A stretch of 54,386 nt of DNA from Candidatus Alistipes intestinigallinarum (GTDB taxonomy: Bacteria; Bacteroidota; Bacteroidia; Bacteroidales; Rikenellaceae). Below are positions 34,995-42,271 of this stretch, piece by piece. The translations under genes were made by a program, and so were the position numbers. The notes below the pieces were generated by a model. The model saw nothing but the letters and a program-made list of their open reading frames with translations. It was not told the DNA's origin and ran no database searches. Each line of letters starts with the position of its first letter. The first letter of the stretch is position 1. The stretch is taken from contig DXDA01000016.1 of the NCBI GenBank assembly GCA_019115745.1, forward strand, positions 1-54,386, written 5' to 3'.

Positions 34995-35031
34995 AAAAAA
35001 TCCCTGCCATTTTTTATGGCAGGGATTTTTT
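34995..35031. terminator. Bidirectional terminator between susD and the PL13 gene
   Basis: A 16-bp perfect stem (34995-35010 with 35016-35031) with a TTTTT loop carries A and T runs on either side. It lies just beyond the PL13 stop codon, so it mainly ends the leftward lyase operon. Confidence 0.93.
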
Positions 35032-35075
35032 CTTGCGATTCGGAAAAGTACCTTGGCACAAGCTCTTCCGAACCT

Positions 35076-36212
35076 CTATTCGATCTGCTGCTGGGAGAAT
35101 CCGGCGAGGTTGTAGCTGACCGGCACGGTACTCCCGGCCACGCGATAAATGCCGTATTTGAAGTAGTATCCGGCCTCGTCGTTGCGGCCGATGAGGATTT
35201 GCTGGTTGTCGACCAACTTGCGAGACTGCCCGTCGCAGCACATCTCCACGTCGAGCCGCCCTGGCTGCACAATGGTTTCGGCTTCACCGCCGTAACGGGT
35301 CCAGGCCACCTCCACGGTGAACGTGACCCAACGATCCTTCGGGAACTCCGCAAAGGGCATCTTGGCGGCAATCGTCGATGACTTGAACTCCGATGTGACG
35401 GGCTGCATCGCCTCGACCTTGGCGGGGCTGCAGTTGCAACGGTCATCCTTGTCGGTGAACCAGCGGCGGTCGGAGTTGGCCTTGATGTAGAACCACCCCT
35501 CGGAGAATCCGAACGCCAGCGGGGGATAGCCCCCCTGTTCGACCTTCCAGCCGGTGGGTTCTCCGGCCTTCCAGATGGTGCGTCCCTTGCGGTCGGTGGC
35601 CTGGATGCGACGGTAGGCCACCTCCTTCTTGATGATGACCGTATCGTAGAGCGCGACGAACTCCTTTGTCGAGAGCTGCCGGACGCGGCCGTCCGGAGCC
35701 GTCACGAGCGTGCGGTCGGGCATACCGTGCCACTGTGCGAAGATGGTCGACACCCGGCTGTCGAGCTCCCTGGGGACGTACACGGCAAAGGTGTATCGCC
35801 ACGTCGTGCCCTGGGGACAGATCCCCTTGCCGTGGTGGTAGACGGTCTTCATCTTCTGCGCGGCGGCGTAGGCCTCGGGCGTCATCTCCGCGAAATCCGC
35901 GGCCGTAGCGTAGCAGTACGCGAGTTCCGAACGCCCCTTCGTCTCGCCGGGATGATACCCCTTGAGGGTGTTGTCCCCGCTTCCGAGCGTGAAACGGTAG
36001 GAGGGTTTCCCGGCATACATCCGGGAGTAGTCGCGGCACAGCGCCTCGGGTTTGCGGATTCCCACGGCGACCCACTCCCCGTCGATCACCTGTTCACGGC
36101 GGGCCGAATCGCCCTGGATGTTCACCCGTTCGGAGAGGGGTTGCAGTTCGGGTTGTTGGGCCGCTGCCGACACTCCGATGAGCAGCGCCCCGATGATTCC
36201 GATCGTTTTCAT
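35076..36212 (-). CDS. Heparin lyase I (PL13)
   Basis: The start at 36212 gives 378 residues with a signal peptide (MKTIGIIGALLIGVSAAAQ). The sequence closely follows PL13 heparinase I as I remember it from Bacteroides (BT4675) and Pedobacter. Examples are WVAVGI, KPSYRF, GYHPGETKGRSELAY, STIFAQWHGMPDRTLV (with the catalytic His in QWHG), GWKVEQGGYP, FYIKANSDRRWFTDKDDR and the Tyr-containing GYYFKYGIYR. It cleaves highly sulfated heparin by beta-elimination in the periplasm. The gene starts 1 bp after the upstream PL12 stop, so the two are tightly coupled. PL13 is the strongest single indicator that the locus targets heparin/heparan sulfate. Confidence 0.93.
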   Translation of the reverse strand: MKTIGIIGALLIGVSAAAQQPELQPLSERVNIQGDSARREQVIDGEWVAVGIRKPEALCRDYSRMYAGKPSYRFTLGSGDNTLKGYHPGETKGRSELAYCYATAADFAEMTPEAYAAAQKMKTVYHHGKGICPQGTTWRYTFAVYVPRELDSRVSTIFAQWHGMPDRTLVTAPDGRVRQLSTKEFVALYDTVIIKKEVAYRRIQATDRKGRTIWKAGEPTGWKVEQGGYPPLAFGFSEGWFYIKANSDRRWFTDKDDRCNCSPAKVEAMQPVTSEFKSSTIAAKMPFAEFPKDRWVTFTVEVAWTRYGGEAETIVQPGRLDVEMCCDGQSRKLVDNQQILIGRNDEAGYYFKYGIYRVAGSTVPVSYNLAGFSQQQIE

Positions 36213-36213
36213 C

Positions 36214-38220
36214 TCAGAGTTCATATTCGAAACGATAGGTTTTGCCGCCGACACGGACTGCGACGCCGAACCGGCTGTCGGAATTCCCCTTGTCGGGGAC
36301 GATGGCGATCGAACCCTTCCGGATATCGTCGTCGGGCGTGATGACGGTAATCATCCAGAGACTCTCCCCGGCCTTCTTGGGCATCTCGACGGCGTAGGCC
36401 GGACGCTCCTCCTTCTTGCGGTAGGCGTTCGAGACCCAACCCTCCTCCTGCTGGATCTTCACCGGGACGCTTCCCGTGCTCTTGATGCGGATGTTGTTTC
36501 CGTCGTCGAAGAGCGTGCGGAGCGTGCCGTCCTTGGCAAACTCCACTTCACCGGGACAGAGGTTGAAGTGTACGCCGACGGTCCCGGCCGCCGATCCCGT
36601 GGCGAAGTCGGCGATCACCAGCAGCCCGTCCTGCGTGGCGAAGAAGGCCCGGCGGTGGGTGAGGCCCTCATAGGAGGGGTTCTCGGTGACGAGCAGGGTC
36701 TCTTCGGGGGCGGCCTTCCACAAGAGGAGTTTCGAATGGGTCGAGTCGAGGTTGCGGTTGTCGAGCGTCAGGGTGTTGTGCACGCGGGTCTGGCGGAACC
36801 AGTTGCGCTGGGCCAGCACGGCGCTGTCGCCTCCGTAGACGTAGCTGCCCGAATCGGGGAAGAAGTTGCGGCCGCGGCGCCAGTAGTCGAAGGTTCCGTT
36901 GTCGGGCTGGTTGTGCCAGAAGGCCGGGGGCCCGGCCTTGACGACCGTGACGGTGGCATCCGTGTCCCATCCCGTGCGCAGGACGTAGAATCCCGAAGCG
37001 GGGAACTGCTGCGAGGTGTAGTCGGGAAGAACCCCCTTGCGGCCTTCAGTGGCGAACCACTGGAGCTGCCGGTCGTCGGGGAAGACGCGGCTCCAGTTGG
37101 CGAACTGCTTCTTGAGCGAGGCTTTGTCGTGGCTCTTCGTGTCGCCGAACATCGGGTTGGAGTAGTCGGGGAAGAGGAGGTTCCACGTGACGGTGGTCAT
37201 CTTTCCGACGGTTTCGATGTAGGAGGCGGGGAATTCGGCTTCGAAACCGTTCTGACGGGCCATGCCGAGGGCCTTGAGGAAGATGTCGATGGCGGCGATG
37301 TGGTATCCGAAGTCCAGTTCGAACTGCATACCGTCGGGATAGACCTGGACACCGATTTCGCGGTTGAGGATCTCGATGCCGCTGCGGCGCCACTCGGCGG
37401 CCTCGCGGAACTCCGGGAAGTAGATGCCGGCGAAGAGCATCCGCTGGGCTTCGAAGAGCAGGTGGTTGCCCTGCTTCGAGTAGTTGTGCAGGATGTGGTC
37501 GGCGTGCTGGCGGTAGGTGCGCAGGAAGAGGTTGAGGAACTCGGGCGTGAAGCGCGGCGACTGAATGGTCAGTGCGAACTCCGTCAGCAGGTCCTGCAAC
37601 CGGCGTCCGGCCTCCATGGGCCGCCAGGCGAAGCGGATGTTTTCGCGTTCGGCGGCGATCTCGGCTTCGGAGGCTCCGGCGGCCTTGAGACGCTCGACGC
37701 CGTCCAGCGGATTTTTCTTCACCCAGTCGGTGTACTGGTCGATCCAGGCGTCGATGTAGCGGTTGTCGCGGGTCAGGTAGTAGCACTTGGCCAGCGGGAT
37801 GAACCAGTAGTGGCGGTGCAACTGCCAGCGGAGTTCGTTGTCCTTGACGGGCCAGTATCGCCAGTTGATGTCGTCGCCGTAGAAGTAGGAGGGCTGATAG
37901 CCCTTGTGGGCGTAGAACTTGTGTTCGAGGGCCTCATCGGCCTGGCGCTGTTCGAGTTTGCTGACCTTGATGTTTTCGAGGTCGAGCCCGAAGAGCTGCA
38001 CGGGTTTGCGCGTGCGGAAATACTTGAGCAGCTCCTTGTCGGCGGCGGGGATGTTCCCCTTCTCGACGGCCTTTTTCACGTTCTTGAGCTCCGGACGTTC
38101 GAGGTCCAGCAGGTCGTAGAGCGACTTTTCATCGCCGAGCACCGGTTTTTCCGGTTCCGCGGCTGCCGCTGCCGAGGCGAATGCCAGCAGGGCGCAGCCG
38201 ATCATCAGAATTCGTTTCAT
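36214..38220 (-). CDS. Heparinase III-type heparan sulfate lyase (PL12), copy 1
   Basis: This 668-residue protein has a signal peptide (MKRILMIGCALLAFASAAAA) and lacks a convincing lipobox, so it is probably periplasmic. An N-terminal alpha/alpha toroid (WRYWPVKDNELRWQLHRHYW) and a C-terminal beta-sandwich are present. Asn252 (QGNHLLF), Tyr306 (FGYHI) and His436 (FWHNQPDNG) each lie 12 residues after the catalytic Asn240, Tyr294 and His424 of Pedobacter heparinase III, an exact match of spacing. It would cleave low-sulfated heparan sulfate. The gene follows the second PL12 copy by 39 bp, and the two share a nearly identical nucleotide tract (36745-36883 and 38761-38899). Confidence 0.93.
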   Translation of the reverse strand: MKRILMIGCALLAFASAAAAAEPEKPVLGDEKSLYDLLDLERPELKNVKKAVEKGNIPAADKELLKYFRTRKPVQLFGLDLENIKVSKLEQRQADEALEHKFYAHKGYQPSYFYGDDINWRYWPVKDNELRWQLHRHYWFIPLAKCYYLTRDNRYIDAWIDQYTDWVKKNPLDGVERLKAAGASEAEIAAERENIRFAWRPMEAGRRLQDLLTEFALTIQSPRFTPEFLNLFLRTYRQHADHILHNYSKQGNHLLFEAQRMLFAGIYFPEFREAAEWRRSGIEILNREIGVQVYPDGMQFELDFGYHIAAIDIFLKALGMARQNGFEAEFPASYIETVGKMTTVTWNLLFPDYSNPMFGDTKSHDKASLKKQFANWSRVFPDDRQLQWFATEGRKGVLPDYTSQQFPASGFYVLRTGWDTDATVTVVKAGPPAFWHNQPDNGTFDYWRRGRNFFPDSGSYVYGGDSAVLAQRNWFRQTRVHNTLTLDNRNLDSTHSKLLLWKAAPEETLLVTENPSYEGLTHRRAFFATQDGLLVIADFATGSAAGTVGVHFNLCPGEVEFAKDGTLRTLFDDGNNIRIKSTGSVPVKIQQEEGWVSNAYRKKEERPAYAVEMPKKAGESLWMITVITPDDDIRKGSIAIVPDKGNSDSRFGVAVRVGGKTYRFEYEL

Positions 38221-38259
38221 ATTTGGTATAGTTGGTTTTTCGGTTCGTTCCCGTGGGTT

Positions 38260-40197
38260 CTATTTCAGATCGTATTTCCGGCCGTCGACCGTCACACGGA
38301 TGGTGCCGCGGCGACGTTCGGCCTTGATTTTCGCCTCGGCGGGGTGCTCGGTGGGGAGCAGGACGGTGATGAAACGCACCTCCCTGCCGGGCCGCTTCTC
38401 CGCCGTGAAGGCGTAGGCCGGACGGGGGTTGCGCGAACGGTAGACGTGCGAAACCCACCCCTCCCGGGGCTCTGCCGCTTCGGCCCCGAAGACCTGCAGC
38501 ACGAGGTTGTTCCCATCCTCGAAACGGGTCGCAACGCGCCCTGCGGCGAGCTCCTCTTCGGGCTGGCACTCCGCGAGGTTGTAGTGCAGGGCGACGCGTC
38601 CCGCAGCCACGCCCGTGGCCACATCCTCGATGACGAAGAAGCGCCGGTCGACGAACCACACCGTGCGCCGGTGCGTAAGGCCCTCGTAGGAGGGGTTCTC
38701 GACCGTGAGGATGTCGGTCCCGCCGACGGTCTCCCAGCGGAGGCACTTCGAGTCGGTCGCGTCGAGGTTGCGGCCGTCGAGCGTCAGGGTGTTGTGCACG
38801 CAGGTCTGGCGGAACCAGTTGCGCTGGGCCAGCACGGCGCTGTCGCCGCCGTAGACGTAGCTGCCCGAGTCGGGGAAGAAGTTGCGGCCGCGGTGCCAGA
38901 TCTCGAAGGTCCCGTTGTCGGGCTGACAGTGCCAGAAGGCCTTGGGCCCGGCCTTGAGGATCATCACCGTGGCGTCGTTGCCCCAGCCGTTGCGCAGGAC
39001 GTAGAACCCCGAGGTGCGGAACGCCCGCGAGAAATAGGTCGGCACGGCGCCTTCGGCCCCCTGTGTGGCGCGTTCGCGGATGAACGTGTTTTCGGGGAAT
39101 ACCGTCAGCCATTCGCGGTAGGATTCGAGCAGGTGAGCCTTCTCCTGCTGACGGTTGTCGCTGAAGAGCGGGGTGGTGTAGTCGGGGTAGGAGCAGTTGA
39201 GGTGGACGTCGATCATGCGTTCGACGGTGGCGAGGTACTCGGCGGGGAATTCGCCGCGGTAGCCGTTGGCGTCCATCATCTGCAGGGCCTTGAAGAAGAT
39301 GTTGATCGACTCCAGGTGGTAGTGGGGGTCGAGTTCGTACTGCATACCGTCGTCGTAGACCTGCTTGCGGATCTCGCGGTTGAGGATCTCGACGCCCGTT
39401 GCGCGCCAGCGTGCGGCATCGCGGAACTCGGGGAAGAAGGCCCCGGCGAAGAGCAGCCGCTGGGCCTGGAACAGCAGGTGGTTGCCCGAGGCGGAGAAGT
39501 GGCGGGTGATGTGTTCGGCGTGACGGTGGTAGTTTTCGAGGAACTGCAGGAGAAACTCCCCGTCGAAGGCCCGGGCGGGCAGGAAGTAGAGGAACTGGTG
39601 GATCTGGAACTCCAGGCGGTCGCTCACTTCGAGGGGGCGCCAGGCGAAGTAGACGTTGTCGGCCGAGGTCCAGTCGCCGATGCGGCTTTCGTCATACTCG
39701 GTGAGGGGGTTCTTGTGGATCCAGTCGAGGTATTCGGCGCACCACTCCGCGGCGTAGCGTTCGTCGCCCGAGCGGCGGTAGGCCTTGCCCATGGGCGCCC
39801 ACCACTTCATGCGGTGCAACTGCCAGCGGAGTTCGTTGTCCCGCACGGGCCAGTATTGCCAGTCGATGTCGTCGCCATAGAAATAGGAGGGCTGATAGCC
39901 CGCATGGACGAAGAAGCGGTGTTCGAGGGCTTCGTCGGCCCAGCGCTGCTCGTCGGGGGTGATGTCCGGGGCTTCGGTCTCGACTCCGGGGCAGCGGACC
40001 GAGGTGCGGTTGCGGAAATAGGCCAGCAGGGCGTCGGCGGCTGCCGGGTCGTTGCCTGCGGCATGATACCTGGCGACCTCTTCGAGCCCGGGCCGTGTCA
40101 GGTCGAGCAGGGCGAAGACGGTCGAATCGGTTTGTGCCATACCCGGCAGGCCGAAGAGCAGGGCCAGCAGCGGGGCGAGGAGTTTGGCGGTTTTCAT
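38260..40197 (-). CDS. Heparinase III-type heparan sulfate lyase (PL12), copy 2
   Basis: This 645-residue enzyme is the first gene of the leftward lyase operon. It has a signal peptide (MKTAKLLAPLLALLFGLPGMAQ). The PL12 catalytic residues Asn239 (SGNHLLF), Tyr293 (DPHYHLES) and His423 (FWHCQPDNG) keep exactly the heparinase III spacing. The toroid and beta-sandwich order is the same as copy 1, though outside the catalytic blocks the two diverge well. Two PL12 enzymes in one PUL suggest divided labour over sulfation patterns, as with BT4657 and BT4662 in B. thetaiotaomicron. That parallel comes from family knowledge. Confidence 0.93.
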   Translation of the reverse strand: MKTAKLLAPLLALLFGLPGMAQTDSTVFALLDLTRPGLEEVARYHAAGNDPAAADALLAYFRNRTSVRCPGVETEAPDITPDEQRWADEALEHRFFVHAGYQPSYFYGDDIDWQYWPVRDNELRWQLHRMKWWAPMGKAYRRSGDERYAAEWCAEYLDWIHKNPLTEYDESRIGDWTSADNVYFAWRPLEVSDRLEFQIHQFLYFLPARAFDGEFLLQFLENYHRHAEHITRHFSASGNHLLFQAQRLLFAGAFFPEFRDAARWRATGVEILNREIRKQVYDDGMQYELDPHYHLESINIFFKALQMMDANGYRGEFPAEYLATVERMIDVHLNCSYPDYTTPLFSDNRQQEKAHLLESYREWLTVFPENTFIRERATQGAEGAVPTYFSRAFRTSGFYVLRNGWGNDATVMILKAGPKAFWHCQPDNGTFEIWHRGRNFFPDSGSYVYGGDSAVLAQRNWFRQTCVHNTLTLDGRNLDATDSKCLRWETVGGTDILTVENPSYEGLTHRRTVWFVDRRFFVIEDVATGVAAGRVALHYNLAECQPEEELAAGRVATRFEDGNNLVLQVFGAEAAEPREGWVSHVYRSRNPRPAYAFTAEKRPGREVRFITVLLPTEHPAEAKIKAERRRGTIRVTVDGRKYDLK

Positions 40198-40260
40198 GCA
40201 GGTTTGCGGTTTGGGTGGTTTCAGGGTTTCGGAGGCGTCTGCGGACTTCGGATTCCGCGG

Positions 40261-40278
40261 CCGGACCGCGGGGTCCGG
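40261..40278 (-). other. Hairpin in the 5' leader of the lyase operon
   Basis: CCGGACC and GGTCCGG arms close a short GC loop within the predicted untranslated leader of the PL12-PL13 operon. It could affect mRNA stability. No T run follows. Confidence 0.4.
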
Positions 40279-40295
40279 GGATTCCGGCGCAAGGA

Positions 40296-40303
40296 CAAAG
40301 ATA
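40296..40303 (-). promoter_or_regulatory. Candidate -7 box (TATCTTTG) of the PL12-PL12-PL13 operon
   Basis: Minus-strand exact match to TAnnTTTG, about 98 bp upstream of the first lyase start. Operator copy C begins 64 bp further upstream. The 40198-40666 gap contains only these divergent promoters and operators and no gene. Confidence 0.65.
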
Positions 40304-40367
40304 CGACAAAGTGCGGAGCTCTTTTATCAGAATCTCGCAAACCTCGGCGGAAATTCTGCAAAGGAGT

Positions 40368-40408
40368 ATCAGAATTGTGCAACCGGATGCCGCATTTGTC
40401 GAATTGCG
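40368..40408 (-). promoter_or_regulatory. PUL operator candidate, copy C (lyase operon, reverse orientation)
   Basis: On the minus strand this 41-bp element aligns with copy A without gaps at 28 of 41 positions. It keeps GACAAAT, the ACAA half-site 21 bp on, and a TTTG at the same downstream offset. It ends exactly 64 bp before the minus-strand TAnnTTTG box. Confidence 0.65.
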
Positions 40409-40431
40409 GCCTCGGAGGGGCTTTCCGGAGG

Positions 40432-40472
40432 GGTTTTAGGACAAATTTGGGATTCGATTCTACAAAATCGAA
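40432..40472 (+). promoter_or_regulatory. PUL operator candidate, copy B (sulfatase operon)
   Basis: This 41-bp element matches copy A at 32 of 41 positions. It has ACAAAT at 40441 and ACAAAA at 40462, 21 bp apart, and TTTG at 40478. The 64-bp distance to the next TAnnTTTG box is the same as for copies A and C. A further GGGGACAAAC sequence lies at 40500-40509. Confidence 0.72.
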
Positions 40473-40536
40473 AGAGTTTTGCACACGATCCGGGATTTTG
40501 GGGACAAACTCCGGGGCCGCGGCGTGCGGTTTTCCC

Positions 40537-40544
40537 TAATTTTG
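40537..40544 (+). promoter_or_regulatory. Candidate -7 box (TAATTTTG) of the sulfatase operon
   Basis: Exact TAnnTTTG match, 122 bp upstream of the first sulfatase start. No TTTG lies at the normal upstream distance, which again fits activator dependence. Confidence 0.62.
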
Positions 40545-40666
40545 CATAACTGAAAAACTGCACGGACCTTCGGTTCCGCTGCTGCGGTCTGCCGCCGACC
40601 CGCCCGCTTCGGGGGCGTCGCGCAGGGCCGCCTGAACCCCGGTCCTCCGAGAACCTGAAACCGCTT

Positions 40667-42076
40667 ATGACCGACCTGAACTCTTCCGCCCTGGCGGCGA
40701 CTCTTGCCGCCGTAGCGACGGCCGCCCATGCCGCCGCCGCTCCCGCCCCGAAGCCCGCCCCCTCCGCCGGGCAGCAACCCGACATCATCGTCATCATGAC
40801 CGACCAGCAGACGGCCGGCGCCTTGTCGTGTGCCGGCAACCCGTGGGTCCAAACCCCGGCCATGGATGCCCTGGCCGCCGACGGCGTGCGTTTCACCCGG
40901 GCCTACTGCCCCTATCCGCTGAGCGGGCCGTGCCGGGCCTCGCTCGTCACGGGCCGGATGCCCTTCGAGGTGGGGGCCACCGACAACGGCGTGCGCCCGG
41001 CCGCCGAAGCCATGCGCGAAGGGATCGGCCACCGCATCGCGGCGGCGGGTTACGAATGCCTCTACGCCGGGAAGTGGCACGTCCCGGAGGTGAACCTCCC
41101 CGAATCGGGTACGGGATTCCGGCGCATTGCGAAGATGGGCGACCCGACGCTGGCTGCGGCCTGCGACGAGGTGCTCGGGGATTACGACGGCGACAAGCCC
41201 CTCTTCCTGGTGGCGTCGCTGCTCAATCCGCACGAGATCTGCGAATACGGCCGCAACGAAACCCTCCAGTACGGCGAGTTGGCCCCCTTTGCGACGGAAG
41301 ATTGCCCGAACCTTCCGGCGAACTTCATGCCCTCGACCTATGCGGCCGAGGCGCTGACGCTCGAACGCGCCGCCTCGCCCCGCTACCACGACACCTACAC
41401 CTACACCCAGGACGACTGGCGCCGCTACCTCTACGCCTACTACCGTTTTGTCGAGCGGGTCGACCGTGAGGTGGGGCGTATCGTCGAGGTGCTCAAGAAA
41501 CACGGGCTTTACGACGATGCGGTGATCCTCTTCCTTTCGGACCACGGCGACGGCGCGGCGGCCCACGGCTGGAACCAGAAGTGGAACCTGCAGGAGGAGG
41601 TCATCAACGTGCCGCTGATCGTCAAGTCGCCGAAGGGCCGGGGGCTGCGGGGTGTGGTGAACAGCGCGGCGCTGTCGAACGTCGGGCTGGACCTCTACGC
41701 CACGGTGTGCGACTATGCAGGCGTGGCGCTCGATCCGGCGCATTACCGGGGCCGGAGCCTGCGGCCCGTGGCCGAAGGGCGTGCGGAGACGCTCCACGAG
41801 GAGGTCTTCGTCGAGACGCTGCTCTCGGGCGTCGGGATGCGCGGCTGGAGCATCGTCGGACCCCGCTACAAGTATGTGCTCTACCAGTGGGGCCGCAACC
41901 GCGAGGCGCTCTACGACCTGCAGGCCGATCCGGGCGAGATGGTCAATCTGGCCGTCGATGGCCGCTATGCCGGGGAGCTTGCCCGCCTGCGCCGGGCGCT
42001 TTACGAGTGGGGCGTGCGGATCGGCGAGCAGCGCCTGGTCCGGAACCTGACCCCTTACGTCCAGGCCGGGGAGTGA
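40667..42076 (+). CDS. S1-family sulfatase, serine type
   Basis: This 469-residue protein begins with an Ala-rich exported leader (SALAATLAAVATAAHAAAA) that lacks the usual basic residues, so the start is less certain than others. The metal-binding MTDQQ follows. The sulfatase signature is serine type: Ser86 in LSGPCRASLVTGR would be converted to formylglycine by an anaerobic sulfatase-maturing enzyme. SDHGDGAAAHGW supplies further active-site residues. It removes a sulfate ester (or N-sulfate) from a heparan sulfate product. Position specificity is open: a 2-O- or N-sulfatase would complement the 6-O candidate next to it. No maturase is encoded in the window. Confidence 0.88.
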   Translation: MTDLNSSALAATLAAVATAAHAAAAPAPKPAPSAGQQPDIIVIMTDQQTAGALSCAGNPWVQTPAMDALAADGVRFTRAYCPYPLSGPCRASLVTGRMPFEVGATDNGVRPAAEAMREGIGHRIAAAGYECLYAGKWHVPEVNLPESGTGFRRIAKMGDPTLAAACDEVLGDYDGDKPLFLVASLLNPHEICEYGRNETLQYGELAPFATEDCPNLPANFMPSTYAAEALTLERAASPRYHDTYTYTQDDWRRYLYAYYRFVERVDREVGRIVEVLKKHGLYDDAVILFLSDHGDGAAAHGWNQKWNLQEEVINVPLIVKSPKGRGLRGVVNSAALSNVGLDLYATVCDYAGVALDPAHYRGRSLRPVAEGRAETLHEEVFVETLLSGVGMRGWSIVGPRYKYVLYQWGRNREALYDLQADPGEMVNLAVDGRYAGELARLRRALYEWGVRIGEQRLVRNLTPYVQAGE

Positions 42077-42230
42077 ACTGCCGGCAGTCGGCCCGGCAGC
42101 CAGGCCCGGCAGCCGGCCCCTTCGGACTTGCCGACCTGCCGGACCTGACCTGCCGACCCCGAGTTTGAGTCGCCCGGCTCGACAACCGGACCTTCCGACC
42201 CGACAGCCTGCCCCGCCGACCCGAATCCAT
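42077..42230. repeat. Degenerate CTGCCGGAC-type repeat between the sulfatase genes
   Basis: The 195-bp gap between the two sulfatases starts with short GC-rich units: GGCCCGGCAGCC repeated with variation, then CTGCCGGAC, CTGAC and CTGCCGACC blocks. The pattern decays toward 42230, and an A-rich leader precedes the next ATG. No coding signal and no clear terminator are present. Confidence 0.6.
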
Positions 42231-42271
42231 AAAACGAACAACCAACAACCGTTGACCGGAACCATACCCTT

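Noticed and set aside
34792..35010. A 72-codon minus-strand frame in the spacer after susD
   Set aside because: It begins inside a terminator stem and encodes a Lys/Arg-rich tract explained by the pyrimidine bias of the other strand.
36052..40539. A 1,495-codon open frame on the plus strand opposite the lyase genes
   Set aside because: It lies antisense to PL12, PL12 and PL13, whose catalytic residues are intact. It reads as low-complexity Val/Glu/Gly/Asp sequence, as expected from antisense of GC-rich genes.
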